Shown here piece after piece: positions 1 through 6,901 of a stretch of DNA of 13,817 nt. Each line of letters opens with the position of its first letter. Position 1 is the stretch's first letter. Below the pieces are notes generated by a model. The model made no database searches, was not told the DNA's origin, and worked only from the letters and a program-made list of their open reading frames with translations. This DNA comes from SZUA-521 sp041738285. GTDB taxonomy: Bacteria > Pseudomonadota > Gammaproteobacteria > Pseudomonadales > Azotimanducaceae. The stretch lies in NCBI GenBank assembly GCA_041738285.1, contig JBGSQB010000183.1, positions 1-13,817 on the forward strand, read 5' to 3'. A program made the translations under genes and the position numbers.

Positions 1-182
1 GGTCCGCGCCCGCCGGCGTCAGGCTCATCAGCGCGGTGAACGTGCCGGGCCCCGGGTTCACCTGAATGTTGAAGCGGTCTGCATCGGGGCATCATCGACC
101 ATCGTCGACGACGGCTTCAAGCAGGAAGCGCCCCGCGGTAACTGGCCCCGGAATAGTCTCCGTTTTCGGGGACAGCGTCCGT
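1..182. other. Left edge, no resolvable gene
   Basis: No complete gene is visible here. Two short open stretches reach the left edge. On the plus strand a frame ends with a stop at 63-65 and could be the last 20 residues of a gene starting outside the window. On the minus strand a frame reads leftward out of the window with possible starts near 61 (GTG) or 28 (ATG), but neither has a Shine-Dalgarno sequence. I cannot choose between them. A small hairpin lies at 156-173 (GTCTCCG, TTTT loop, CGGGGAC), just past the stop of the minus-strand gene at 183. It lacks a following T-run, so it is not a convincing terminator. Confidence 0.4.
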
Positions 183-380
183 CTAGCGCTTGCGGCCCTC
201 GCCGAAAGCGACCAGGTCGACGTTGACCTGGCGCGGAAACCGGCTTGCGGTGGCACGCTCGCGCGACAGGCGTTCCTGGACCATGCGCACGATGCGGTCG
301 CGCTCGTGAATGGGGAACGGTCGCAGCGTTTCGTAGATTGTCTTCAGTGCGTTCAGTTCGGCGTCGAATGTGTGTGTCAT
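183..380 (-). CDS. Small conserved-looking protein of unknown function (65 aa)
   Basis: I do not recognise this protein. The ATG at 380 is chosen because a strong Shine-Dalgarno sequence (CAGGGGGATCAC) sits directly before it; an upstream in-frame extension to 563 has no such signal and is low-complexity Ser/Arg/Pro sequence. The 65 residues are mostly charged. A predicted amphipathic stretch (about residues 6-45, DAELNALKTIYETLRPFPIH then ERDRIVRMVQERL) suggests a helix-turn-helical hairpin, followed by a basic tail ending EGRKR. There is no signal peptide, membrane segment or cysteine. It is divergent from the acyl-CoA synthetase gene with 182 bases between their starts, so the two may share a control region. 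A small DNA- or protein-binding role is possible but is only inference. Confidence 0.6.
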   Translation of the reverse strand: MTHTFDAELNALKTIYETLRPFPIHERDRIVRMVQERLSRERATASRFPRQVNVDLVAFGEGRKR

Positions 381-480
381 GTGATCCCCCTGACTACCGC
401 GGCGACAAGCTGGATTCACTGCCGGGCTCGATGAGACTAGCAGGGCACCCGCGCCGGCTCTGTAAGGCGCTCTGCAGGCA

Positions 481-508
481 GATGTATTTCTGTGGCTTGG
501 TTTACATC
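481..508. promoter_or_regulatory. Possible operator half-sites in divergent intergenic region
   Basis: GATGTA (481-486) and TACATC (503-508) form a perfect 6-bp inverted pair separated by 16 bases. The pair lies in the 182-base gap between the divergent 65-residue gene and the acyl-CoA synthetase, about 55 bases before the latter's start. Its position suits a regulator site, but arms of six bases can arise by chance and no known consensus is matched. No convincing -35/-10 pair was found nearby. Confidence 0.15.
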
Positions 509-562
509 GCGCCCTTGGCGTGTGCAGGATTCGTTGGTCAGCGGAGTGAGAAAGGGGCTTCA

Positions 563-2188
563 ATGTTCAATCTGGCAGTGGTCAGCGAAGCAATCGCAGC
601 GGCGTTTCCGGACCAGGATGCGATCGTGTTTCGCGGCCGGAGGTTCTCCTACCGCGAATTGAACGATCGCACGCGCCGCTTGGCCAACTACCTCATCGGC
701 CGCGGCCTTGGCGCGCACACGCCCCGCGCGCAGCTGGACCCCTGGCAGTCCGGTCAGGACCACCTCGGGCTGTACCTGCTCAATGGCAACGAGTATCTGG
801 AAGGCATGCTGGGGGCGTACAAGGCGCGGCTGGCACCCTTCAACGTCAACTACCGGTACGTGGCGGAGGAGCTGATCTATCTGCTCAACAATGCCCGCAC
901 GCGCGCACTCATTTACCACGGCCGCTTCGCCGATCAAGTCGCCGCAATCCGTGCGTCGGTGCCGACGCTCGACGTGCTGATTCAGGTGGCAGATGAGACC
1001 GATGCACCGCTCCTGCCGGGCGCGGTCGACTACGACACTCTGATCGCGGAAGGCTCATCGGCGCGACCGAATGTCGAACCGTCACCGGATGACCTCTACA
1101 TTCTCTACACCGGCGGCACCACGGGCATGCCCAAGGGCGTGCTCTGGCGCCAGGCCGACATTCTGGTTGCGGCGCTCGGTGGTCGCGGCCAGGACGGAAA
1201 GATCCTCGAGTCCCTCGATGAGTTCGTCACGCGCGCCGGCATGGTCGACATGAAGACGTTTCCGGTGCCGCCCTTCATGCATGGCGCGGGACACTGGATT
1301 GCGCTGTCCGCGTTTCATCAGGGCAACACGGTTTACATTCAGGATGATGTCGAGCGGCTGGTGCCGGATCAGATCCTCGCGCTCATCGAGCGCGAGCAGA
1401 TTCAGTTTCTGCAGATCATTGGCGATGCATTCGCGCGGCCAATTGTCGATGCGCTGAAGAGAAGTCGCTACGATCTGTCGAGCCTTGCCATCATCCTGTC
1501 CGGCGGTGCGCCACTCAATGTCTCGATCAAGAACGAGATTCTCGATCTGTTGCCGCACGTGACGATCGTGGATGGCCTCGGTTCGAGCGAGGCGGGCGGT
1601 CAGGGCAGTCAGATCAGCAACAAAGCGACCGGTGCCAGCACAGGCCGGTTCGTGCCCGGTGTCGACAACGTCGTGGTGAACGAAGCCATGACGGCTGTGT
1701 TACCGCCAGGACACGGGGGCCTCGGATGGTGGGCGAAGCGCGGTTTCGTTCCGCTGGGCTATCTGGATGACGAGGCCAAGACCAAGCGCACGTTCATCGA
1801 TGTCGACGGTGTGCGATTCTCAGTGCCGGGCGATCGGGCCGCGCACCTGGCGGACGGCACGATCGAACTGCATGGGCGTGATTCGGTGACGATCAATTCC
1901 GGCGGCGAGAAGATCTTTGCCGAGGAAGTGGAAGCGGCATTGAAGCAGCACCCTGCGGTGTATGACGCCGTGGTGGCCGGTCGACCCAGTGAGCGCTGGG
2001 GACAGGAAGTCGTTGCAGTGGTGCAACTGCGCGCGGGCGTCGATGCGAGCGATGCGGATCTGGCTGCGGAATGCGCCAAACACATCGCGCGCTACAAGTT
2101 GCCGAAGGCATTCGTACGGCGCGACGAAATCGTGCGCAGCCCGAGCGGCAAGGCCGACTATCGATGGGCAAAGGAACAAGTGGTATGA
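563..2188 (+). CDS. Acyl-CoA synthetase, FadD19-like (ANL superfamily)
   Basis: This is an ATP-dependent acyl-CoA ligase of 541 residues that makes an acyl-adenylate and then a CoA thioester. Visible motifs are the phosphate-binding loop YTGGTTGMPKG (182-192), GLGSSEAG (338-345), the VPGD segment (421-424), the hinge region GRDSVTINSGGEK (438-450) and the catalytic lysine K530 in PSGKADYRWAKEQ. The whole C-terminus and the NVNYRY segment (94-99) closely resemble, from memory, mycobacterial FadD19, which activates the C24/C26 steroid side chain. A stretch of about 12 residues (around 52-67, ending SGQDH) is extra relative to FadD19. The ATG at 563 is chosen because the adenylate-forming domain begins there and GAGAAAGGGG precedes it; upstream in-frame sequence is not family-like. 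It is followed 17 bases later by an SDR gene, a likely two-gene operon. The substrate (steroid, fatty or terpenoid acid) cannot be fixed from sequence. Confidence 0.9.
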   Translation: MFNLAVVSEAIAAAFPDQDAIVFRGRRFSYRELNDRTRRLANYLIGRGLGAHTPRAQLDPWQSGQDHLGLYLLNGNEYLEGMLGAYKARLAPFNVNYRYVAEELIYLLNNARTRALIYHGRFADQVAAIRASVPTLDVLIQVADETDAPLLPGAVDYDTLIAEGSSARPNVEPSPDDLYILYTGGTTGMPKGVLWRQADILVAALGGRGQDGKILESLDEFVTRAGMVDMKTFPVPPFMHGAGHWIALSAFHQGNTVYIQDDVERLVPDQILALIEREQIQFLQIIGDAFARPIVDALKRSRYDLSSLAIILSGGAPLNVSIKNEILDLLPHVTIVDGLGSSEAGGQGSQISNKATGASTGRFVPGVDNVVVNEAMTAVLPPGHGGLGWWAKRGFVPLGYLDDEAKTKRTFIDVDGVRFSVPGDRAAHLADGTIELHGRDSVTINSGGEKIFAEEVEAALKQHPAVYDAVVAGRPSERWGQEVVAVVQLRAGVDASDADLAAECAKHIARYKLPKAFVRRDEIVRSPSGKADYRWAKEQVV

Positions 2189-2205
2189 CCCGAGAAGGAG
2201 CGAGC

Positions 2206-2958
2206 ATGGATCCGATGTTCAGCCTGGAAGGCAAAGTTGCACTCATCACCGGTGGCAGCCGTGGACTCGGCCGTGCGATGGCGCTGGCATTCGCCGCTCG
2301 CGGGGCCGATGTCATCATCGCCAGTCGCAAACTCGATGCGTGCCAGGCGGTTGCGACCGAGATCGAAGCATTGGGTCGCAAGGCGCTGCCCTATGCCTGT
2401 CATCTGGGACATTGGGACGAAGTCGAAGCATTGGTCGACGCGGCCTACGCCAGGTTCGGCCACGTCGACATACTCGTCAACAACGCCGGTATGTCGCCGC
2501 TCTACCCGTCGCTCGATTCGGTGACGGAGGAGTTGTTCGACAAGGTGCTGTCGCTGAATCTGAAAGGTCCCTTTCGCCTGTCTGCACTCATCGGCAAGCG
2601 AATGGCTGCGGGGAATGGTGGGTCCATCATCAACATTTCGAGCACGGCGTCGCTCAATCCCAGCCCCACATCGGAGCCGTACGGCGCGGCCAAGGCGGGA
2701 TTGAACGCCATCACGCGCTCGTTCGCGTTCGCCTATGGCCCCAAAGTGCGCGCCAACTGCATCGTTGCCGGACCATTCCTGACCGACATTTCCAAGGCCT
2801 GGGACATGGAAGCCTTCGAAAAGCGTGCTGCCACCAACATGGCGCTGCGGCGTGGGGGCGAACCGGAGGAAATCGTCGGCGCGGCATTGTATCTGGCGTC
2901 GAATGCCGCCAGTTTCACGACGGGGACGCTGATTCGAGTCGATGGCGGTACGCCCTAG
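2206..2958 (+). CDS. SDR family NAD(P)-dependent oxidoreductase
   Basis: This is a classical short-chain dehydrogenase/reductase of 250 residues, the usual family length. It shows the Rossmann nucleotide-binding motif TGGSRGLG (15-22), NNAG (92-95), and the catalytic set Asn118, Ser146, Tyr159 and Lys163 (YGAAK). It ends with the typical VDGG segment (245-248). S40 and R41 after the second strand may favour NADP(H), but this is inference. The ATG at 2206 follows GAGAAGGAGCGAGC, a good Shine-Dalgarno sequence; an ATG at 2185 overlapping the upstream stop is the alternative. It lies 17 bases after the acyl-CoA synthetase stop, so it is probably co-transcribed and acts on a related hydroxy- or keto-acyl, steroid or alcohol substrate. 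The exact substrate is unknown. Confidence 0.9.
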   Translation: MDPMFSLEGKVALITGGSRGLGRAMALAFAARGADVIIASRKLDACQAVATEIEALGRKALPYACHLGHWDEVEALVDAAYARFGHVDILVNNAGMSPLYPSLDSVTEELFDKVLSLNLKGPFRLSALIGKRMAAGNGGSIINISSTASLNPSPTSEPYGAAKAGLNAITRSFAFAYGPKVRANCIVAGPFLTDISKAWDMEAFEKRAATNMALRRGGEPEEIVGAALYLASNAASFTTGTLIRVDGGTP

Positions 2959-3011
2959 TGGCGACTACGCTATAGACGTGGTTCGCAAGGGTGCGGATGA
3001 GGATCGTGGCG

Positions 3012-3248
3012 ATGGATCAACGCGAAGAGGAGTGGGCACTCAACAACTCACTCGATGACGTGATCCTGCTGCTCGAGCGCGAAATCGAGCGGCTGAAGGA
3101 ATCGCTCACTCTGTTTCGGCTGTCCGATCGCCCGGACCGAAACGAAATCGTGCGTTGGCACATCCGCACCCTCGATGAACGCCAGGATGCGCTCGAGAGC
3201 ATGAAGGCCCTCATCGTCGAGACTCGGCCCCCCAATTCGAATCACTGA
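3012..3248 (+). CDS. Small charged helical protein, unknown function (78 aa)
   Basis: I do not recognise this protein. It is rich in Glu, Arg, Leu and Asp and reads as two long amphipathic helices (about residues 12-38 and 44-70) that could form a coiled-coil hairpin; there are no cysteines, signal peptide or membrane segments. The ATG at 3012 is chosen because ATGAGGA lies about 9 bases upstream. Other in-frame starts are GTG 2991, ATG 2997 (AAGGG five bases upstream) and GTG 3006. It starts 53 bases after the SDR stop. A TATAGA element at 2971-2976 could be a weak -10, but no matching -35 is clear. Its last 38 bases overlap, tail to tail, the end of the convergent GshB-like gene. Confidence 0.55.
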   Translation: MDQREEEWALNNSLDDVILLLEREIERLKESLTLFRLSDRPDRNEIVRWHIRTLDERQDALESMKALIVETRPPNSNH

Positions 3249-4107
3249 TTGCGCGCGCGATTTCTGCGCTGTGATCGTGGCCTGTCAACCGCTCGATGGT
3301 CGCGAGCCCGCCCGGATTGGCGACGTTGAATTCCACGATCCACGGATAGGCCATGTCGACGGCGGCAAAGCCTGCGCCCTCGCCCGCCAGCCACTGCGCG
3401 CATTTTCGTGCGAGTAACAGTTCTTCATCGCTGAGCGTTGTCACCCGCGCCTGCGCGTCGGCAGCGATGTTGGCGCGATGATCGAGTCGCGGCAGCCGCA
3501 GGTAGCTGGCGATGAGTCTGCCACCGGCAACCAGCACGCGCTTCTCACCGTCCTCGATCTCGCGCGCGTAGCGTTGCAATACGCAGTATCGAGATCCGTC
3601 GTGGCCGGTCAGCGACTCGAGGATGACGATGAGATTCGGGTCGTTCGCGTCGACGCGAAACACGTCGCGGCCAAAGCTGCCCGCGGCGGGCTTCGCGATC
3701 CAAGTGCCTCCTGACTGAACGATCTCGCGCAACCACGCAGCATCGTGTGACGCGTGCGTTTCCGGATGGTGTGCTGTCAGTGGTCCTGTCGGCAACGCGT
3801 ACTTGGCATGCAGTTGCAGCAGCACTTGCGGCCTGACAACGAACTTGAGGGGCGACACCGTGCTGAGCAGCTGCATGCGGTCGAGAAACGATGCGCGCTC
3901 ACCCAGGCCCACCATCCAGACAAGATCGAAACCATCGATTGATTGGCGTGCATGGCCGATGGTGATTGCGCCACTGCGCATCGCGAGGGTCTCGTGATCT
4001 GCGATGGTCACCTGCCAGCCGAGCCGCTCGAACGCGGCCGGCAGGCGGCGACCGTTGTCGTTGTGCGGCGTACCAGCCGTCGTGACAAGAAAGAGAATCG
4101 ACCCCAT
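3211..4107 (-). CDS. GshB-like ATP-grasp protein (glutathione synthetase family)
   Basis: This 298-residue protein belongs to the prokaryotic glutathione synthetase type of ATP-grasp ligases, which join a carboxylate to an amine through an acyl-phosphate. The ATP-grasp half (about 120-280) is clear: IAKPAAGSFGRDVF (137-150, ATP-binding Lys139), a segment like E. coli GshB around DPNLIVILESLTGH (156-169), DGEKRVLV (186-193), and the Mg-binding set Asp251, Glu259 and Asn261 in DMAYPWIVEFNVANPGG. The N-terminal substrate domain is more divergent, and the protein is slightly shorter than E. coli GshB (about 316). It could be the cell's glutathione synthetase or a paralog with another peptide-like substrate; the sequence alone does not decide. 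The ATG at 4107 has only a weak GAGGCGAG upstream. It is divergent from nadA (80-base gap) and overlaps a convergent small gene at its 3' end. Confidence 0.8.
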   Translation of the reverse strand: MGSILFLVTTAGTPHNDNGRRLPAAFERLGWQVTIADHETLAMRSGAITIGHARQSIDGFDLVWMVGLGERASFLDRMQLLSTVSPLKFVVRPQVLLQLHAKYALPTGPLTAHHPETHASHDAAWLREIVQSGGTWIAKPAAGSFGRDVFRVDANDPNLIVILESLTGHDGSRYCVLQRYAREIEDGEKRVLVAGGRLIASYLRLPRLDHRANIAADAQARVTTLSDEELLLARKCAQWLAGEGAGFAAVDMAYPWIVEFNVANPGGLATIERLTGHDHSAEIARAISDSNWGAESRR

Positions 4108-4147
4108 CCGCTCGGCTACTCGCCTCGAAAGAGCGGCTACTTCTACA

Positions 4148-4156
4148 TGCTAAGAT
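4148..4156 (+). promoter_or_regulatory. nadA: Candidate extended -10 promoter for nadA
   Basis: TGCTAAGAT matches the extended -10 pattern (TGn followed by a five-of-six TATAAT match) and lies 31 bases before the nadA ATG, inside the 80-base gap between the divergent GshB-like gene and nadA. No good -35 hexamer sits 17 bases upstream (AAAGAG), which is tolerated by extended -10 promoters. The call rests on one motif. Confidence 0.35.
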
Positions 4157-4187
4157 CTGGCTCAGGCAAGTAATCGCGCACAGTGCA

Positions 4188-5219
4188 ATGGGATTGCCCG
4201 ACCATAGTCTGAAACGTGAGCAGATTCCGGTGTTCGAGCCGCCGCAGGTTCCGGCTGCGCGAACCCGTGAATTGAAAGCCGAGATCGCAGCGCTATTGAA
4301 GGCGCGCAACGCGGTGCTCGTGTCGCACTACTACGTCGATGCCGACATTCAGGATCTTGCGGAAGAGACTGGCGGGTGTGTGTCGGACTCACTCGAAATG
4401 GCGCGCTTTGGTCATGCGCATCCGGCCACGACCCTTGTCGTCGCCGGGGTGCGCTTCATGGGCGAGACCGCGAAGATTCTGGCGCCCGAGAAGACCGTAT
4501 TGATGCCGACCCTGGAAGCGACCTGCTCGCTCGACATTGGCTGCCCGCCAGCGGAGTTCGAAGCGTTCTGCAAAGAGCACCCCGATCGCACCGTCGTGGT
4601 GTACGCCAATACGTCGGCCAAGGTTAAGGCGCTGTCGGACTGGGTCGTCACGTCGAGCATCGCCCGGCCGATCGTCGAACACCTGGCGGCACGCGGTGAG
4701 AAGATCCTGTGGGCGCCGGACAAACATCTGGGTCACTGGATCGCGGTGGAAACGGGTGCCGACATGCTGCTGTGGAACGGTGCCTGCATCGTCCACGAAG
4801 AGTTCAAGTCGAAGGCGCTGTACGACCTCAAGGCGATCTATCCGGACGCAGGCGTGCTGGTGCATCCGGAAAGTCCGGCCGCAGTGATCGAAATCGCCGA
4901 TGCGGTGGGCTCCACGAGCCAGTTGATCAAGGCCGCGAAGACCTTGCCGCATCAGGTGTTCATCGTCGCGACCGACCGCGGCATCTTTCACAAGATGCGT
5001 CGTGAAGCCCCCGGCAAGCGGTTCATCGATGCGCCCACCGCTGGCCAAGGGGCAACCTGCCGCAGCTGCGCCCATTGCCCGTGGATGGCGATGAATCAGC
5101 TGGAAGCCTTGTGCGACACGCTGCGCGACGGCAGCAACGAGGTATTGGTAGACCCCGACATCGGCCGCCGGGCGATGGTGCCCCTGAAGCGGATGCTGGA
5201 TTTCCCGAGGCCGCCCTAG
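4188..5219 (+). CDS. nadA: Quinolinate synthase NadA
   Basis: NadA condenses iminoaspartate (from L-aspartate oxidase) with dihydroxyacetone phosphate to make quinolinate, the first committed precursor of NAD; it is cytoplasmic and carries an oxygen-sensitive [4Fe-4S] cluster. The 343-residue product matches the E. coli enzyme (347) in length. All three cluster cysteines are at the E. coli numbers: Cys113 (TLEATCSLDIGCP), Cys200 (WNGACIVHE) and Cys297 (in CRSCAHCPWM, 291-300, which also has Cys291 and Cys294). The substrate-binding HYYVDADIQ region (47-55) and SDSLEMA (66-72) are present. The ATG at 4188 gives the family's usual N-terminus; Shine-Dalgarno pairing is weak. nadB and nadC are not in the window. 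The gene faces bepA tail to tail across a palindromic repeat. Confidence 0.97.
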   Translation: MGLPDHSLKREQIPVFEPPQVPAARTRELKAEIAALLKARNAVLVSHYYVDADIQDLAEETGGCVSDSLEMARFGHAHPATTLVVAGVRFMGETAKILAPEKTVLMPTLEATCSLDIGCPPAEFEAFCKEHPDRTVVVYANTSAKVKALSDWVVTSSIARPIVEHLAARGEKILWAPDKHLGHWIAVETGADMLLWNGACIVHEEFKSKALYDLKAIYPDAGVLVHPESPAAVIEIADAVGSTSQLIKAAKTLPHQVFIVATDRGIFHKMRREAPGKRFIDAPTAGQGATCRSCAHCPWMAMNQLEALCDTLRDGSNEVLVDPDIGRRAMVPLKRMLDFPRPP

Positions 5220-5232
5220 GAAATGGGGAAAG

Positions 5233-5323
5233 AGGAAATTGGGGACAGTTGACCTGTTTCGACGTTGGTGGACGAGCCCGGCGCAGCTGCGCGGCGAAAT
5301 AGGTCAACTGTCCCCAATTTCCT
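5233..5323. repeat. Long palindromic REP-like element between convergent genes
   Basis: Two 28-base arms, 5233-5260 and 5296-5323, are inverted copies with a single mismatch (27/28). Each contains GGGGACAGTTGACC or its complement. The 35-base centre holds a perfect 12-base palindrome, GCGCAGCTGCGC (5281-5292). The element fits between the nadA stop (5217-5219) and the bepA stop (5326-5328, minus strand). The GGGGACAG core resembles palindromes that I recall from REP sequences linked to REP-associated tyrosine transposases (RAYT/Y1 type) in gammaproteobacteria; that link is from memory. In RNA either strand would fold into a long hairpin, so it may also block read-through or stabilise the two 3' ends. 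It has no T-run expected of a Rho-independent terminator, and no transposase is in the window. Confidence 0.8.
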
Positions 5324-5325
5324 AC

Positions 5326-6804
5326 CTATGACTGCCGCATCTCCGCCATTTCCTTGCGGAAGTCGGCGATGCGGGCTTCGAGCTTGGCGTTGGCGCGAAA
5401 GTCATCCGCGGGCGTCAGGCCGCGGGCGTATTCGAGGTGCTGGATCGCCTTCTGGAAATTGCCGACGCGGGAGAAATACTCGGCGCGCGCCATATGCACG
5501 CCCAGCACGTTGCCGGCGAGGCCTGCGGTTTCGGCGAGTTCGTACCATATGTCCAGATCGTCGGGATACTTGACCGACAGGCGGCCGAGCACGACCTCGG
5601 CATCGCGCGCGCGGCCGATACCCGTCAGCGCATCGGCGTACAGCATCGACAGCGGCCGATTGTCGGGGTTGATGACGAGCTGGTGGGAAACCAGGTTGAT
5701 TGCGTCCTGATACTGCTCGGCCGCATTGAGCATCTCCGCCTGGGTGGCGATGAACAGAATCGAGTTTTCCTGCTTGGCGTAGATCGGCTTCAAGGTGTCG
5801 AGCCCATTGGCTGCCTGACCATCGCGCACCAGCGCGACCGCGAGTCCGTAATACGCCCAGTCAGCGCCGTTGCTGCGTTCGATCAGGTCCTTGAACTGCT
5901 GCACCGCGTGGGTGGGCGTCGGTGCGAAGTGCACCATGGCGCGAGCGCGCATCAGTTTGTAGTCGTCGCTGTCGGTGTAGGTACGTTCGGGATAGCCGCG
6001 CACCTGGTTGCGGGCGTCCGATATGCGCGACTCCGAAACCGGGTGCGTGAGCAGAAACTCAGGCGGTCTGCGGCTGAAGCGGTACGCGCGCTGCATGCGC
6101 TCGAACATGCGCCCCATCGCGGCCGGGTCCATATCGGCGGCGTACAGCGTGTTGACGCCGATGCGGTCCGCTTCCTGCTCCCGGGTGCGGCTGAACCTGA
6201 GCTGATTGGACTGCATGACGGCCTGGGTCGTGCTGATGGCCGCAAGGCCGGCGTCACCGCCAGACGTGGCTGCCACCGCAATGGATGCGAGCATGGCGGC
6301 CAGATACGGCAGCATGTTGCGCTGCTGCATTTCGATCTGCCGTGCGAAGTGACGCTGGGAAAGGTGCGCCAGTTCATGCGCGACTACCGCTGAATACTCG
6401 TGTACGTCCTCGGCGGCCAGATACAGACCGAGGTTGATGCCGACCACACCGCCGGGCGCCGCGAAGGCGTTGATCTCCGGTGCGTCGATGAGTACGGGAA
6501 AGAGCTGAATGCGCTTCAGCTCAGAATGCTCGGCAAGCCGGTACAGATTCAGCTCGGTGTAGTACTTGAGGATGGGATCGCGCACGGTCGGCACCTGGGC
6601 GCGCACCTGGCGCAGCAACTGCTGGCCGATGCGCTGTTCGGTTTCCAGGGACACGACGGCCGATGATGCATCCCCGAGTTCCGGTAGTTCCGTGGACAGC
6701 GTCGCGTGCACCCCAGCCGGCCAGCTGCCGGCGCCCAGCGTCAGGAGCACCAACAGGAGGGCTCGAGGCCTGCCTGTCGACGTATTCGCTGCTCTTTCGT
6801 TCAT
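5326..6804 (-). CDS. bepA: BepA-like M48 metalloprotease/chaperone with TPR domain
   Basis: This 492-residue periplasmic zinc protease matches E. coli BepA (487), which degrades or rescues stalled outer-membrane proteins such as LptD at the BAM complex. A signal peptide is evident (Arg12-Arg14, hydrophobic 15-25, likely cleavage after GVHA at about 34). Zinc ligands are in HELAH (143-147), with Glu209 in REQEAD (Asp213 four residues later) and His254 in THPVSESR; the 45-residue gap between Glu209 and His254 equals that between BepA Glu201 and His246. Residues about 275-492 are helical, TPR-like repeats. The start is the ATG at 6804, just before the signal peptide; upstream in-frame codons are not signal-like and the Shine-Dalgarno sequence is weak (GTG at 6816 is an alternative). 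It is divergent from the TusA-family gene. The presence of bamC in the same neighbourhood fits a role in envelope assembly. Confidence 0.93.
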   Translation of the reverse strand: MNERAANTSTGRPRALLLVLLTLGAGSWPAGVHATLSTELPELGDASSAVVSLETEQRIGQQLLRQVRAQVPTVRDPILKYYTELNLYRLAEHSELKRIQLFPVLIDAPEINAFAAPGGVVGINLGLYLAAEDVHEYSAVVAHELAHLSQRHFARQIEMQQRNMLPYLAAMLASIAVAATSGGDAGLAAISTTQAVMQSNQLRFSRTREQEADRIGVNTLYAADMDPAAMGRMFERMQRAYRFSRRPPEFLLTHPVSESRISDARNQVRGYPERTYTDSDDYKLMRARAMVHFAPTPTHAVQQFKDLIERSNGADWAYYGLAVALVRDGQAANGLDTLKPIYAKQENSILFIATQAEMLNAAEQYQDAINLVSHQLVINPDNRPLSMLYADALTGIGRARDAEVVLGRLSVKYPDDLDIWYELAETAGLAGNVLGVHMARAEYFSRVGNFQKAIQHLEYARGLTPADDFRANAKLEARIADFRKEMAEMRQS

Positions 6805-6901
6805 TGGCTTGCGCACGGTCACTTGGTCTACCGCGATGGCGGTTAGGTTCCATCGGACCTCATAAGATACTCTGCCACATCTACTTATCGTACTGATCGG
6901 A

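Noticed and set aside
156..173. Hairpin with GGGGAC near the left edge as a third repeat copy
   Set aside because: Only the 8-mer GGGGACAG (168-175) is shared with the repeat arms, which is expected by chance in GC-rich DNA of this length.
245..562. N-terminal extension of the acyl-CoA synthetase frame upstream of 563
   Set aside because: It would overlap the opposite-strand small gene and the regulatory gap. The extension is Arg/Cys-rich and not family-like, and a good ribosome-binding site precedes 563.
1962..2975. 337-residue plus-strand frame overlapping the ligase end and the SDR gene
   Set aside because: Out-of-frame shadow of two genes with full motif sets; composition rich in Arg, His, Cys and Trp, and no start signal.
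5437..6393. 318-residue plus-strand frame opposite bepA
   Set aside because: Antisense shadow of the protease; no domain or ribosome-binding site.
6805..6901. Promoters for bepA and the TusA-family gene in their divergent gap
   Set aside because: TAAGAT at 6863-6868 resembles a -10, but no paired -35 at normal spacing was found for either direction, so no separate feature is given.
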